From assembly GCF_002980495.1 (NCBI RefSeq), contig NZ_PVBR01000001.1:124001-188000 (forward strand): a stretch of 64,000 nucleotides of DNA, read 5' to 3'. Source of the stretch: Phyllobacterium phragmitis. Lineage in GTDB: Bacteria; Pseudomonadota; Alphaproteobacteria; Rhizobiales; Rhizobiaceae. The translations under genes and the position numbers were made by a program. This document shows positions 37,648-50,288 of this stretch, piece by piece; the first letter of the stretch is position 1, and each line of letters begins with the position of its first letter. The notes under the pieces were generated by a model. The model had not been told where the DNA came from. It did not search any database and worked only from the letters and a program-made list of their open reading frames with translations.

Positions 37648-38409
37648 TTGTCCATACCCGTCTACGTGATCAATCTTGATCGCTCACAGGAGCGGCTGAC
37701 GGCGGTGAAGGACAGCGCGAAGCGGTATGGCATATCGATCCGCCGGGTTCCCGCCGTGGATGGGTGCGCTCTGCCGCCATCCGCCCTCGGCGATCTCGAT
37801 ATCGCGTCATTCAGGCGGCTTCACGGCAAGAATGTCATGCCGGCCGAGATCGGATGCTATTTCAGTCACCTCAAGACATTGGAGGAGATCGCCGGAGGCA
37901 ACGAGCCCTGCGCGGCTATCGTCGAGGACGATGTCGAGTTCACCGCGGATTTCATGCCGTTCCTCGAGGCTTTGGTGCAGCTGTCCGGTTGGGATGCCGT
38001 CAAGCTCGTCAATCATCGCACGTCGCTTTTTCGCCGCTTTCGGCGGATCAATCCCGACTATTCGATCGGGCGATGCAGCCATGGCCCGCTCGGAAGCTCG
38101 GCTGCCTATGCGGTGACCCGCGAAGGTGCGGCAAAGCTTCTGGCGGCGCTAAGGCCGATGCGGCTTCCCTATGATGTGGCGCTGGAGCGCGGATGGAGTG
38201 GAAATTATGCGATTTTTACGACCGACAGGCCGCTTGTGAATTTTTCCAGACAGGCGCTCTCCACGATCGCCGATGGTAGGGCTGCCTATGCGAGAGCCAG
38301 GCTGCCCGCCTGGAAACGGATCGGCACATTGATGTTCAGAACGAGCGATTATCTCGGCCGCATGTGGTTTGCATGGGCTCCCGTTCGCCTGACGGACGAA
38401 AAGAAATGA
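37648..38409 (+). CDS. Glycosyltransferase family 25 protein
   Basis: A 253-residue protein. IPVYVINLDRSQERLTAVKDSAKRYGI is the GT25 N-terminus, PAEIGCYFSHLKTLEEI and AIVEDDVEFTADFMPFL (ExD-type) are the conserved blocks, and GPLGSSAAYAVTREGAAKLL is the acceptor side. GT25 enzymes add galactose or glucose to lipooligosaccharide. TTG start with aaaggc 9 bases before. It begins a three-gene glycan unit with 4-bp overlaps, on the plus strand, divergent from mutY. Confidence 0.88.
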   Translation: MSIPVYVINLDRSQERLTAVKDSAKRYGISIRRVPAVDGCALPPSALGDLDIASFRRLHGKNVMPAEIGCYFSHLKTLEEIAGGNEPCAAIVEDDVEFTADFMPFLEALVQLSGWDAVKLVNHRTSLFRRFRRINPDYSIGRCSHGPLGSSAAYAVTREGAAKLLAALRPMRLPYDVALERGWSGNYAIFTTDRPLVNFSRQALSTIADGRAAYARARLPAWKRIGTLMFRTSDYLGRMWFAWAPVRLTDEKK

Positions 38410-39656
38410 GCTTTATCAAGAAATCCTTTTTAATGCGGCGCCGTATAGATTCGTGGGTCCTCGGTGTGGGCTCGGCCACCATGCCTATTCGCATCGGATT
38501 CGGTTCGGTCGCTCTGTTCCTGTTCGCCTGTATCGGAATATACCTCACTTGCGGACGGCATAGGACCGCGCGCCTTTTCGCGCGCAATTTCTACATCTGT
38601 GCCGTGCTTTACGGCATCTGGTCGCTCGGCCTCATCGTTTTTCGCGATGAGCCGATCTGGGATAACCGGCAGATCGGCTATACCCTGCTTTTCACCATTT
38701 TTTCCTTTGCCGGTCCCGGCATGGTCCTCGTGCGCGATCCCCTGCGCGCTTTCGTGCTGGGCGCGCGTGTCGGCGTCATTCTGGCTTTTCTTGTCGCGCT
38801 GGCCATGGCCGTCATCTATGGCGGGCGCATCGGCGTTGGCGGCAATGCGGCCGTCTTTGCGTTCGTGGCAGGCGTCGCCGCCATAGGGGCGGCGATCCCG
38901 ATCGCCAACGCGCCGCGCTATTTGCCGAACGGGCCGCTCTATCTCGTCCTGGGAACGGCCGCGGTGCTCACCTCGGAAACGCGCGCCGTGCTGGTCGTCC
39001 TGCCGATCTTCGCATTGATCGAGATCCTTTTCTCCGTCAGCAAATACGCGCCGCGGATCAGGATGTTATCCTACGCCGTCCTGTCGCTGATGGCGTTGGG
39101 CCTGGCCTCGTTCGGCCCGGTGGACGATATCGTTTCGAAGCGGTTTGTGGGGATCGTCGAATATTACGACACGGGCGATAAGAGCAAATGGGAAGACAAG
39201 ATATCGGCTGATATCCGCTTTGCGCTATGGCAAGGCGCACGGGAGGTCATAAGCGAGCATCCGCTCATAGGTGTCGGATCCTATGCGAAGATGGACGCGG
39301 TTCGCGTCAAGGCCGGTGAAAACGCGCCGATGCTTGCCGGTTTCCGCCATGTCCACAATACGATCTTCGACGAATTGCTGAACGACGGCGTGATCGGGCT
39401 CATTCTTCTCCTTGGCTGCGGCTATTTCGGCCTGAGCCATCTCTTCCGCCACTCCGACAGCCCCGGCATGACGCGCAGCATCATTTATTTCATCACCGTC
39501 TGCACCACCTATGGCCTGCTGCACAATCCGCTGCTGCATGAGGTGACGATCTCAGGGATATTTTTCTATTTTGGCGCGCTCAATGCCGCGGCATCGCGTC
39601 TCATCATGGCGCAGCGCCGACGCCTGACAGAGGTGCATACCAGGGGACCGACATGA
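38406..39656 (+). CDS. O-antigen ligase/polymerase family membrane protein
   Basis: A 416-residue polytopic membrane protein with about ten hydrophobic helices. The Wzy_C-type loop RHVHNTIFDELLNDGVIGLIL carries the conserved His, and Arg residues precede it (ETRAVLVVLPIFALIEILF). Such proteins join O-polysaccharide to lipid A core or polymerise repeat units; which is not clear. ATG overlaps the GT25 stop and its own stop overlaps the epimerase start by 4 bp. Confidence 0.85.
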   Translation: MSFIKKSFLMRRRIDSWVLGVGSATMPIRIGFGSVALFLFACIGIYLTCGRHRTARLFARNFYICAVLYGIWSLGLIVFRDEPIWDNRQIGYTLLFTIFSFAGPGMVLVRDPLRAFVLGARVGVILAFLVALAMAVIYGGRIGVGGNAAVFAFVAGVAAIGAAIPIANAPRYLPNGPLYLVLGTAAVLTSETRAVLVVLPIFALIEILFSVSKYAPRIRMLSYAVLSLMALGLASFGPVDDIVSKRFVGIVEYYDTGDKSKWEDKISADIRFALWQGAREVISEHPLIGVGSYAKMDAVRVKAGENAPMLAGFRHVHNTIFDELLNDGVIGLILLLGCGYFGLSHLFRHSDSPGMTRSIIYFITVCTTYGLLHNPLLHEVTISGIFFYFGALNAAASRLIMAQRRRLTEVHTRGPT

Positions 39657-40630
39657 AAGCGATCGTGACCGGTGCGGCCGGGTTCATTGGCTTCCACACG
39701 GCCCGGCAATTGCTGCGTGAGGGCTGGCAGGTGGTGGGGATCGACGATCTCAACTCCTATTACCCGGTGGAACTGAAAGAGACGCGCCTGTCGGTTCTGC
39801 AGGCGCAGGAAGGTTTTCGCTTTGCCCGCGCCGACATAGCCGATGCGGCCGGCTTGAAGGCCGCCATCGGCGCCGATGCGGATGCCGACATCATCGTCCA
39901 TCTCGCCGCGCAGGCGGGGGTGCGCTATTCCATCGAAAATCCTTCCGCCTATGTCTCGGCCAATGTCCAGGGCCAGGTGACGGTGTTCGAACAGGCGCTT
40001 AGCCTTCCCAAGCGTCCGCCGGTGGTCTATGCCAGTTCGTCCTCGGTCTATGGCGCCAACGAGAAGATGCCGTTCAGCGAGGGCGATGCGGTCGATCGTC
40101 CGGTCTCGGTCTATGCCGCGACCAAGCGGGCGGGCGAATTGCTGGCCCATTCCTACGGCGAGGTGCACGGCCTGCCATCGACGGGTTTGCGGTTCTTCAC
40201 CGTCTATGGCCCCTATGGACGGCCCGACATGGCGCCGTGGCTTTTCACCAGCGCCATTCTCAAGGGCGAGCCGATCCGCGTCTTCAACAATGGCGCGATG
40301 GAACGCGATTTCACCTATATCGATGATATCGTCAGCGGCGTTCTGGGTGCGGTGAAGCGCATTCTCGAGCGGCCCCAGGCGACGGCGCCTGTCTATAATC
40401 TCGGCAATAGCAGCCCCGTCGCGCTCGATGATTTCATCGCGGAGATCGAGGAGGCGACGGGCCGCAAGGCGATCAAGCAGTTCGAGCCGATGCCGCCGGC
40501 CGACGTGCCGCGCACCTATGCCGATATCGCGCTTGCCGCCCGCGATCTCGATTTCGCGCCGGTCACGCCGCTTGCGCGGGGAATTCCTTTGTTTGTCGAG
40601 TGGTTTCGTGGCTATAATGGCGCGCCATGA
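39653..40630 (+). CDS. NAD-dependent epimerase (UDP-glucuronate 4-epimerase type)
   Basis: A 325-residue short-chain dehydrogenase. AIVTGAAGFIGFHTARQLL is the NAD-binding GxxGxxG, SSSSVYG and VYAATKRAGELLAHSY give the catalytic Ser and Tyr-x3-Lys. DDLNSYYPVELKETRLSVL is characteristic of UDP-glucuronic acid epimerases (LspL-like). It supplies a sugar nucleotide for surface glycans. It overlaps the ligase start and the DUF721 gene by 4 bp each. Confidence 0.9.
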   Translation: MKAIVTGAAGFIGFHTARQLLREGWQVVGIDDLNSYYPVELKETRLSVLQAQEGFRFARADIADAAGLKAAIGADADADIIVHLAAQAGVRYSIENPSAYVSANVQGQVTVFEQALSLPKRPPVVYASSSSVYGANEKMPFSEGDAVDRPVSVYAATKRAGELLAHSYGEVHGLPSTGLRFFTVYGPYGRPDMAPWLFTSAILKGEPIRVFNNGAMERDFTYIDDIVSGVLGAVKRILERPQATAPVYNLGNSSPVALDDFIAEIEEATGRKAIKQFEPMPPADVPRTYADIALAARDLDFAPVTPLARGIPLFVEWFRGYNGAP

Positions 40631-41136
40631 GCGCAAAAGAAGGATATAAAGGGTTTCGGCCGCTGGCGGATATGGCATCGGGGGTTCTCGATCCTGTGCT
40701 GCGCAAGCGCGCGGGCATCAATCTGGCGCTGCTGCAGTCCTGGGAGGACATCATTGGCTCTGCGCTCGGAACCCAGTCGCGCCCGCTGAAAATCCTCTGG
40801 CCGCGTCGCGCCCATGAGGACGACCCGTTCCAGCCGGCGACGCTGGTCATTGCCTGTGAAGGCTTTGCCGCCATCCGCATTCAGCATGAGACGGGGGAAA
40901 TCATCAGCCGCGTCAATGGGTTCCTGGGTTTTGCAGCGATCGGGCGCATCAAGATCGAGCAGAAACCCGTGCCGATCGCAGCATCCCGGCGCCGCGTCGG
41001 GCAGGCGGTGGTCGATGCCGCCTCGGAAAAACATATCGAGGCGGTAACAGCCGAGATCGAGGACGATGATTTGCGTGCCGCCCTGGCCAGGCTCGGCCGC
41101 AGCGTGATTGCGGAAAAGGCGAAACGCCAGTCCTGA
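40627..41136 (+). CDS. DUF721 (DciA-like) protein
   Basis: A 169-residue protein. PLADMASGVLDPVLRKRAGINLALLQSWEDIIG is the DUF721 core, followed by a beta region (DPFQPATLVIACEGFAAIRIQ) and a C-terminal helical tail. DUF721 includes DciA, the ancestral DnaB helicase loader, so a role in replication initiation is plausible but not proven for this subgroup. The ATG overlaps the glycan epimerase stop; in relatives I expect it next to mutY and the DsbA gene instead. Confidence 0.85.
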   Translation: MSAKEGYKGFRPLADMASGVLDPVLRKRAGINLALLQSWEDIIGSALGTQSRPLKILWPRRAHEDDPFQPATLVIACEGFAAIRIQHETGEIISRVNGFLGFAAIGRIKIEQKPVPIAASRRRVGQAVVDAASEKHIEAVTAEIEDDDLRAALARLGRSVIAEKAKRQS

Positions 41137-41261
41137 TTGGCCAATCTTCACGAAAAAGTCAAAGACTTGAAGCTTATCCTGCCTTAAGAGTTGCAGTCGA
41201 GCGCCTGAAAACGCGCGGCTGCTGTATAGTGGAAAACAGATAAACGAAACGGGTGATTCGC

Positions 41262-41996
41262 ATGGCTGCACTATTGAACCGCAGAAATGTTCTTTCTTTC
41301 GCAGCCATGTCTGCTGCCGGAATGGCGCTTGCTGCGTGCAGCGACAGTTCGGATCCGGCTGCCGAAGCGGCGCAGACGACATCTGACAATGCGGCGACGC
41401 CCGCTGCATCGCCCGCTGCATCGAATGTGCAGGCGCCTCCGTCCCAGGGCAGCGTCGATGTCGAGAAGCTCTATCAGCCGGGCAAGCTGAAGGACATGGT
41501 CATGGGCAAGGACGATGCGCCCGTCACCATCGTTGAATATGCCTCGATGACCTGCCCGCACTGCGCCCATTTCGACGAGACGACGCTGCCGGTCATCAAG
41601 CAGAAATATATCGACACCGGCAAGGCGCGGCTGATCTTCCGCGAATTCCCGTTCGACCCGCGTGCGTCGGCGGCCTTCATGCTGGCGCGCTGCGCCCCGG
41701 AAGACCGTTATTTCCCGATGATCGACGTGCTTTTCAGGCAGCAGCAGCAATGGGCGGCAGCGGCAAATGCCGAAGAACCTTTGATGCAAATCGCAAAGCT
41801 GGCCGGTTTTACACAGGAGTCCTTCAAGGCTTGCTTGACGAACCAGCAACTTCTCGATGATGTGAACGCATCGCGGGAGCGTGGGGAGAACGAATTCGGC
41901 GTTACCTCTACACCAACCTTTTTTATAAACGGGAAAAAATACGCTGGAGCACTGTCGGTTGACGAGATGTCAGCAATCATCGACGGCCTTCTCTGA
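41262..41996 (+). CDS. DsbA-family thiol-disulfide lipoprotein
   Basis: A 244-residue protein. An RR motif (NRRNVLSFAAMSAAGM) with a lipobox (ALAAC) is followed by a Ser/Ala/Pro-rich linker to about residue 65, then a thioredoxin-fold domain: VEYASMTCPHCAHFDE with the C98-P-H-C101 active site and GVTSTPTFFING with the cis-Pro. It probably forms disulfides in envelope proteins. ATG 41262 is chosen; a GTG 9 bp upstream is less likely. It is followed by a terminator and smc. Confidence 0.9.
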   Translation: MAALLNRRNVLSFAAMSAAGMALAACSDSSDPAAEAAQTTSDNAATPAASPAASNVQAPPSQGSVDVEKLYQPGKLKDMVMGKDDAPVTIVEYASMTCPHCAHFDETTLPVIKQKYIDTGKARLIFREFPFDPRASAAFMLARCAPEDRYFPMIDVLFRQQQQWAAAANAEEPLMQIAKLAGFTQESFKACLTNQQLLDDVNASRERGENEFGVTSTPTFFINGKKYAGALSVDEMSAIIDGLL

Positions 41997-42018
41997 CCTG
42001 CATTCATTGCGAATGGGT

Positions 42019-42045
42019 GGGCGATTGATCGCGCCCGCTCTTTTT
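42019..42045 (+). terminator. Terminator after the DsbA-like gene
   Basis: gggcg (42019-42023) pairs with cgccc (42032-42036) around attgatcg, then gctcttttt. It is 23 bp after the stop and 39 bp before the smc ATG. The stem is short but the T tract is good. Confidence 0.5.
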
Positions 42046-42083
42046 CCCATGAGGCTGTTCGCGCATGATGGAGGGCGTGGCTG

Positions 42084-45000
42084 ATGCGCTTCTCCAAGCT
42101 GCGCCTCGTCGGCTTCAAATCCTTCGTCGAGCCGATGGAGTTCGTCATCGAGAACGGGCTGACCGGCGTCGTCGGCCCCAATGGCTGCGGCAAATCCAAT
42201 CTGGTCGAGGCGCTGCGCTGGGTGATGGGCGAAAGCTCCTACAAGAACATGCGCGCCTCCGGCATGGACGACGTGATCTTTTCGGGCTCGGGCACGCGGC
42301 CGGCGCGCAACACCGCCGAAGTCACGCTTTTCCTCGACAATCAGGACCGCGCAGCACCTTCCGCCTATAATGATGCCGATGAGTTGCAGGTTTCGCGCCG
42401 CATCGAGCGCGAGGCGGGCTCGGTCTACCGTATCAACGGCAAGGAAGCCCGCGCCAAGGACGTGCAACTGCTCTTCGCCGATCAGTCGACCGGCGCGCGC
42501 TCGCCTTCCATGGTCGGGCAGGGCCGTATCGGCGAGCTCATCCAGGCGAAACCGCAGGCCCGCCGTGCGCTTCTGGAGGAAGCGGCCGGCATTTCCGGCC
42601 TGCACACCCGCCGTCATGAGGCGGAACTGCGCCTGCGCGCCGCCGAAACCAATCTCGGACGGCTCGAGGATGTCGTCGGCGAACTCGGCGCCCAGGTCGA
42701 AAGCCTGAAGCGCCAGGCGCGCCAGGCCAACCGGTTCAAGGCGCTTTCCGCCGATATCCGCAGTTCCGAAGCCATTCTCCTGCATCTGAAATGGACGCTT
42801 GCCAAGGCGCAGGAGGCGGAGGCGCAAAGCGCCCTTTCGACGGCGACCAGCGCAGTCGCCGAACGGGCGCAGGCGCAGATGGCTGCGGCCAGGGAACAGG
42901 CGATCGCCGCTCACCGCCTGCCGGATCTCCGCGACGCCGAAGCCAAGGCCGCTGCCGCGCTGCAACGTCTGACCATCGCCCGCACGCAATTGGACGAGGA
43001 GGCCGAGCGTATTCGCGCCCGCCGGTCCGAACTATTCAAGCGGCTTGAGCAGTTCGCCGCCGATGTCGTTCGTGAAGAGCAGATGGTGCACGAGAATGCC
43101 GATATTCTGGCGCGTCTCGACGAGGAGGAGCGCGGGCTCAACGCCGATAATGATGCGGCTGATAACCGCGATATCGAAACGCGCGCCGCCTTTGAAAGTG
43201 CCGACGCCAAACTCAGGGAAAGTGAAGCAGCCCTTGCCCGCGTGACGGCGGAGCGCGCCGAAGCCGCCGCCGAGCGTGCGCAGATCGAGCGTAGCTTACG
43301 CGAAGCCGCCGACCGGCGCGACCGGCTGACAAGCCAGATGCAGGACGTCGAGCGCGAGATTGCCGCCATTGCCGCGCAGATCGCAGCGCTCGCCGATCCC
43401 GAGGAAAAGCGCCTCGCCGTCGAGGCGGCGGAGGAGACAGTGATCGCCGCCGAAGAGGCAGCCATTGCCGCGGAGGAGCATGTCGAGCGAACCCGCGCCG
43501 GCGAAGCCGCCTTGCGCCAGCCTCTGAACGAAGCCCGCAGCGAACTGAACCGGATCGAAACGGAAGCGCGAACGCTTGCCAGGATCATCAATGCCGATGC
43601 CTCCGACCTGTTTGCGGCCGTATTGGAGCAGGTCAGGGTCGAAAAGGGTTTCGAGACCGCACTTGGTGCGGCGCTTGGCGAAGACCTGGACGCGCCGACG
43701 GATGCAGGCGCGCCGGTATTCTGGGCTGGAACCGACGATGCCGGTGGCGATCCCGCCCTGCCGGAGGGGGTGCAGGCGCTGGCCGATCTGGTGAACGCGC
43801 CGCGCCAACTCGCCCGGCGGCTGGCGCAGATCGGCGTCGTTGACGAGGCCGACGGCTCGCGCCTGCAAACCTTGCTGAAGCCCGGGCAGCGCCTGGTGAG
43901 CCGGGAAGGCGCGCTTTGGCGCTGGGACGGCTATACCGCCAGCGCCGATGCGCCGACGCCCGCCGCACAGCGCCTCGCCCAGAAGAATCGCCTGGCGGAA
44001 CTCGATCTGGAGGCCGTCGAGGCGACGAAGCATCTTCAAAGCGCCGAAGCGGCGGTCGCGCAAGGCGAGGCCGCGCTGCGCGAGGCGGTGGAACGCGAGC
44101 GTACGGCGCGCGATCATTGGCGCGCGACGCAGCGCGCGCTCGACGAGGCCCGTGAGGCGCTGGTGGCGGCAGAACGCGCGGCCGGTCAGCTGTCAAGCCG
44201 TCGTGCCGCACTCGACGAGGCAAAGGCCCGCATCGCCGAAAGCCTTGACGAGGCGCAGATCCAGTTCGCCGACGCGGACGATCATCTGGCCGCCATGCCG
44301 GATATCGAGGAAGTCGACACCCGCCTTGCCGCGCTGACGGGCGAGGTGATGGCCGATCGTGCCGCGCTCGCCGAGGCGAGGGCCGCCCATGAGGGCCTGC
44401 GCCGCGAGGCGGAAGCCCGCGTAAGGCGGCTGGAGGCGATCGGCCAGGAACGCAAGAGCTGGGTCGCCCGCGCGCAGAATGCCGGCCGCCAGATCGAGGC
44501 GCTTGCCGAGCGCCGCGCCGAGGCGGCGGCGGAAGCCGAGGGTTTGGCCGATGCGCCCGACGAAATCGAGCAGCGCCGCCGCGCCTTGCTGTCGCAACTC
44601 TCGCAGGCAGAAGCGCTGCGCCAGGAAGCCGCCGACAAGCTCGCCGTAGCGGAGGCGAAGCAGGCTGAACTCGACAAGCTCGCCACCCAGGCCATTCAGG
44701 ACCTTGCCGCCTCACGCGAGGCGAGGGCGCGCGGCGAGGAGCGTGGCTCGGCCGCACAGGAGCGGCGCCAGGACGCGGAAAGGCGCATCCTCGAAGCGCT
44801 GAACTGCCAGCCGCATGAGGCGATGCGCATGACAGGCCTCGGCCCTGATGATCCGCTGCCCGATGTCGAGCAGGTCGAACAAAGGCTGGAAAGGCTGAAG
44901 ATCGAGCGCGAGCGTCTCGGCGCGGTCAATCTGCGCGCCGACGAGGAACAGCGCGAACTGGCCGAACGTCTGGAAGCGATCGTCGGCGAGCGCGAGGATA

Positions 45001-45542
45001 TTATCGAGGCGATCAAGAAGCTGCGCCAGGCAATCCAGAGCCTCAATCGCGAAGGGCGCGAACGCCTGCTTGCCGCCTTCGATGTGGTCAATGCGCAGTT
45101 CCAGCGGCTGTTCACCCATCTCTTCGGCGGCGGCACCGCCGAATTGCAGCTGATCGAATCCGACGATCCGCTCGATGCGGGGCTGGAGATCCTGGCCCGT
45201 CCGCCCGGCAAGAAGCCGCAGACGATGACGCTGCTTTCCGGTGGCGAACAGGCGCTGACGGCGATGGCGCTGATCTTTGCGGTGTTTCTCACCAATCCCG
45301 CGCCGATCTGCGTCCTCGACGAGGTCGATGCGCCGCTCGACGACCACAATGTCGAGCGCTTCTGCAATCTGATGGACGAGATGGCGGCCACCACCGAAAC
45401 CCGTTTTGTCGTCATCACCCACAACCCGATCACCATGGCCCGCATGAGCCGCCTGTTCGGCGTCACCATGGCCGAGCAGGGTGTTTCCCAACTCGTTTCC
45501 GTCGACCTGCAGATGGCCGAACGGCTGCTCGAGGCGAGTTGA
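42084..45542 (+). CDS. smc: Chromosome segregation protein SMC
   Basis: A 1152-residue ATPase that with ScpAB organises and segregates chromosomes. N-terminal Walker A is GPNGCGKSNL (31-40), followed by the FSGSGTRPARNTAEV insert and a long coiled coil (about 165-480). The hinge lies at about 500-640 (LFAAVLEQVRVEKGFETALGAALG), then the second coil. The C-terminal ABC signature LLSGGEQALTAMALIF and Walker B PICVLDEVDAPLDD are intact. Ala, Glu and Arg dominate the coils. It starts a cfa-containing run with a 63-bp gap. Confidence 0.96.
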   Translation: MRFSKLRLVGFKSFVEPMEFVIENGLTGVVGPNGCGKSNLVEALRWVMGESSYKNMRASGMDDVIFSGSGTRPARNTAEVTLFLDNQDRAAPSAYNDADELQVSRRIEREAGSVYRINGKEARAKDVQLLFADQSTGARSPSMVGQGRIGELIQAKPQARRALLEEAAGISGLHTRRHEAELRLRAAETNLGRLEDVVGELGAQVESLKRQARQANRFKALSADIRSSEAILLHLKWTLAKAQEAEAQSALSTATSAVAERAQAQMAAAREQAIAAHRLPDLRDAEAKAAAALQRLTIARTQLDEEAERIRARRSELFKRLEQFAADVVREEQMVHENADILARLDEEERGLNADNDAADNRDIETRAAFESADAKLRESEAALARVTAERAEAAAERAQIERSLREAADRRDRLTSQMQDVEREIAAIAAQIAALADPEEKRLAVEAAEETVIAAEEAAIAAEEHVERTRAGEAALRQPLNEARSELNRIETEARTLARIINADASDLFAAVLEQVRVEKGFETALGAALGEDLDAPTDAGAPVFWAGTDDAGGDPALPEGVQALADLVNAPRQLARRLAQIGVVDEADGSRLQTLLKPGQRLVSREGALWRWDGYTASADAPTPAAQRLAQKNRLAELDLEAVEATKHLQSAEAAVAQGEAALREAVERERTARDHWRATQRALDEAREALVAAERAAGQLSSRRAALDEAKARIAESLDEAQIQFADADDHLAAMPDIEEVDTRLAALTGEVMADRAALAEARAAHEGLRREAEARVRRLEAIGQERKSWVARAQNAGRQIEALAERRAEAAAEAEGLADAPDEIEQRRRALLSQLSQAEALRQEAADKLAVAEAKQAELDKLATQAIQDLAASREARARGEERGSAAQERRQDAERRILEALNCQPHEAMRMTGLGPDDPLPDVEQVEQRLERLKIERERLGAVNLRADEEQRELAERLEAIVGEREDIIEAIKKLRQAIQSLNREGRERLLAAFDVVNAQFQRLFTHLFGGGTAELQLIESDDPLDAGLEILARPPGKKPQTMTLLSGGEQALTAMALIFAVFLTNPAPICVLDEVDAPLDDHNVERFCNLMDEMAATTETRFVVITHNPITMARMSRLFGVTMAEQGVSQLVSVDLQMAERLLEAS

Positions 45543-45605
45543 TCCCGCCGGGTTCGCCATCGGACTCGGCATGCGCCCTTCATGAACTTAACCGGGAGAC
45601 GTGGA

Positions 45606-46880
45606 ATGGCTGCCCAATCCAGATCGGTCAGTGTCATAAGAACAGTCGTCGAAACCCTGCGTCCGCAGTTTGACATCGCATTGTGGGATGGCACCCGCAT
45701 CGGGACATTCGGCGGCCCATGCCTTGTGATCAAGGATCCGACCATTGTCCGGCAGCTCATGCTCAGGCCGAATTATGACTCGCTGATCGATATATGGACA
45801 TCAGGCCGCATCGACATCGAAAACGGCACGATCCTCGACCTCGCTGGGGCGAAGATCGACGGGAGCCTGAAGGAGAGGCTCAGGGAACTGCCAAAATGGA
45901 GGCTGCTGAAAGACCTTCCGGCCCTGTTATTCGCCGGAAAGCCCGCCGAGGGCGCTGTCATGGAGGGAAAAACCCCGTTTGTCAGCGGATCGAGCAAGGA
46001 AGCGATCACGCATCACTACGATGTGTCCAATGAATTCTATCAACTCTTTCTCGACAGGCGCATGGTTTACACCTGCGGCTACTTCACCGACTGGGCCAAC
46101 GATATCGACCGTGCGCAGGAGGACAAGCTGGAACTCATCTGCCGCAAGCTGCGCCTCAAGCCCGGCGACCGGCTTCTGGATATCGGTTGCGGCTGGGGTG
46201 CGATGCTCATCTATGCGGCGCAGAAATATGGCGTCATCGGAACCGGCGTTTCCCTGTCGGAAGCACAGACCGCGCTCGTGCGCGAAAGGATAAAGGCGGC
46301 CGGTCTGGAAGACCGGATCACCATCCACGTCAAATCCTATGCCGATCTTGACGGCGAATTCGACAAGATATCGTCGATCGGCATGTTCGAACATGTCGGC
46401 ATTGCCCATTACGACGAATATTTCAGCGCGGTAAGCCGCCTTCTGCGCCCCGGCGGTCTGTACATGCACCACGCGATCACCCGCCGGATGAAGCGGAACA
46501 AGAAGGCTTTTCGCCGCAAGAGCGCCGAGCATCTTGCACTGGTAAAATATATTTTCCTCGGCGGTGAACTCGATCATCTCGGCATGACGGTGGAGAATCT
46601 CGAAGGCCATGGCTTCGAGGTTCACGATGTGGAGAATCTGCGCGAGCATTACGGACGGACATGCCGTCTGTGGTGCGAGCGGCTTCATGCCGGTTTCGAT
46701 GCGGCGGTTGCGGAAATCGGCTATGCGAAGGCGCGCCTCTGGCTGCTCTATCTGGCAGGTTGCGCGCTGGCGTTCGAGCGGGGAACCGTCCAGATCAACC
46801 AGACGCTGGCCTCCAAGCGCCGGCGCGGCATTTCAGCCGTGCCGCAGACGCGCAGCGACATTTATGCCGGTTTCGCCTGA
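45606..46880 (+). CDS. cfa: Cyclopropane-fatty-acyl-phospholipid synthase
   Basis: A 424-residue SAM-dependent enzyme that cyclopropanates unsaturated acyl chains of membrane lipids. HHYDVSNEFYQLFLDRRMVYTCGYF is the substrate/bicarbonate region, LLDIGCGWGAMLIYAAQKYG the SAM site, SIGMFEHVG a further motif. ATG 45606 has gggag 8 bases upstream and is preferred over an ATG 24 bp earlier. It is convergent with the VOC gene. Cyclopropane lipids are typical of acid- and stationary-phase-adapted rhizobia. Confidence 0.95.
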   Translation: MAAQSRSVSVIRTVVETLRPQFDIALWDGTRIGTFGGPCLVIKDPTIVRQLMLRPNYDSLIDIWTSGRIDIENGTILDLAGAKIDGSLKERLRELPKWRLLKDLPALLFAGKPAEGAVMEGKTPFVSGSSKEAITHHYDVSNEFYQLFLDRRMVYTCGYFTDWANDIDRAQEDKLELICRKLRLKPGDRLLDIGCGWGAMLIYAAQKYGVIGTGVSLSEAQTALVRERIKAAGLEDRITIHVKSYADLDGEFDKISSIGMFEHVGIAHYDEYFSAVSRLLRPGGLYMHHAITRRMKRNKKAFRRKSAEHLALVKYIFLGGELDHLGMTVENLEGHGFEVHDVENLREHYGRTCRLWCERLHAGFDAAVAEIGYAKARLWLLYLAGCALAFERGTVQINQTLASKRRRGISAVPQTRSDIYAGFA

Positions 46881-46942
46881 GCAGGCCGAAGCCATTCACT
46901 GCGAGCGCCAAGCGTTATTTCGACCGAAACGCGCCTCGCGCG

Positions 46943-47290
46943 TTACCTGTCGCTCCAAACCGCCAGTTCGTTGCCCGCGGGATCGGTGAAGTGGAAGCGG
47001 CGGCCGCCGGGGAAGGAGAAGATCGGCTTGACGATTTTTCCGCCGGCCTTTTCGACCGCATCGAGCGTTTCCTCCAGCTTCTCGGAGTAAAGCACCGGCA
47101 GCGGTTTTGCCGCCTGTTCTCCCGGGGCGGCGTCAAAGCCGCCGTCCAGCCCCTCGTCGAAAGCCGAATATGTCGGCCCGTAATCGGTGAAGGACCAGGA
47201 AAACGCCGCGCTGTAGAAATTCTTGACCTTGTCCAGCGTCCCGCCGCCAGCCGGCAATTCGAGATAATCCAGCTTACCTGTCACACGCAT
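46943..47290 (-). CDS. VOC superfamily (glyoxalase/dioxygenase-like) protein
   Basis: A 115-residue single VOC module. KLDYLELPAGGGTLDKVKNFYSAAFSWSF starts the fold with the conserved aromatic YSAAFSW, LDAVEKAGGKIVKPIFSFPGG is the middle and RRFHFTDPAGNELAVWS is the end strand. Metal ligands are only partly evident, so whether it is an enzyme or a binding protein is unclear. It lies between cfa (convergent) and a 262-bp divergent gap before ppdK. Confidence 0.87.
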   Translation of the reverse strand: MRVTGKLDYLELPAGGGTLDKVKNFYSAAFSWSFTDYGPTYSAFDEGLDGGFDAAPGEQAAKPLPVLYSEKLEETLDAVEKAGGKIVKPIFSFPGGRRFHFTDPAGNELAVWSDR

Positions 47291-47552
47291 GATATCTACT
47301 CCGGTTCGTTCTCTTTATGTTCTATTTCCATTTCAAGGAGAACGCAAGAGGCGATGAAATAGCCAAGCCTGCATCATCACCACACATTGGCAAATAGGTG
47401 TGAAAATCAAGGCGATAATGTCTGATCTCGCCGTGGATGCGGGTGTTTCCGGCTCTAATCGATTTGATTATGCACCGCAGCATTTTCTAATGGCACCGGC
47501 GGCTTTGATCGCTTAAGCATCGAGACTGACAGGGCTGCTGAGGGAGGTCTCG

Positions 47553-50258
<2,706 letters not shown>

Positions 50259-50288
50259 AGATGCTTTTTCAGTTGCGCTATACTGGAA

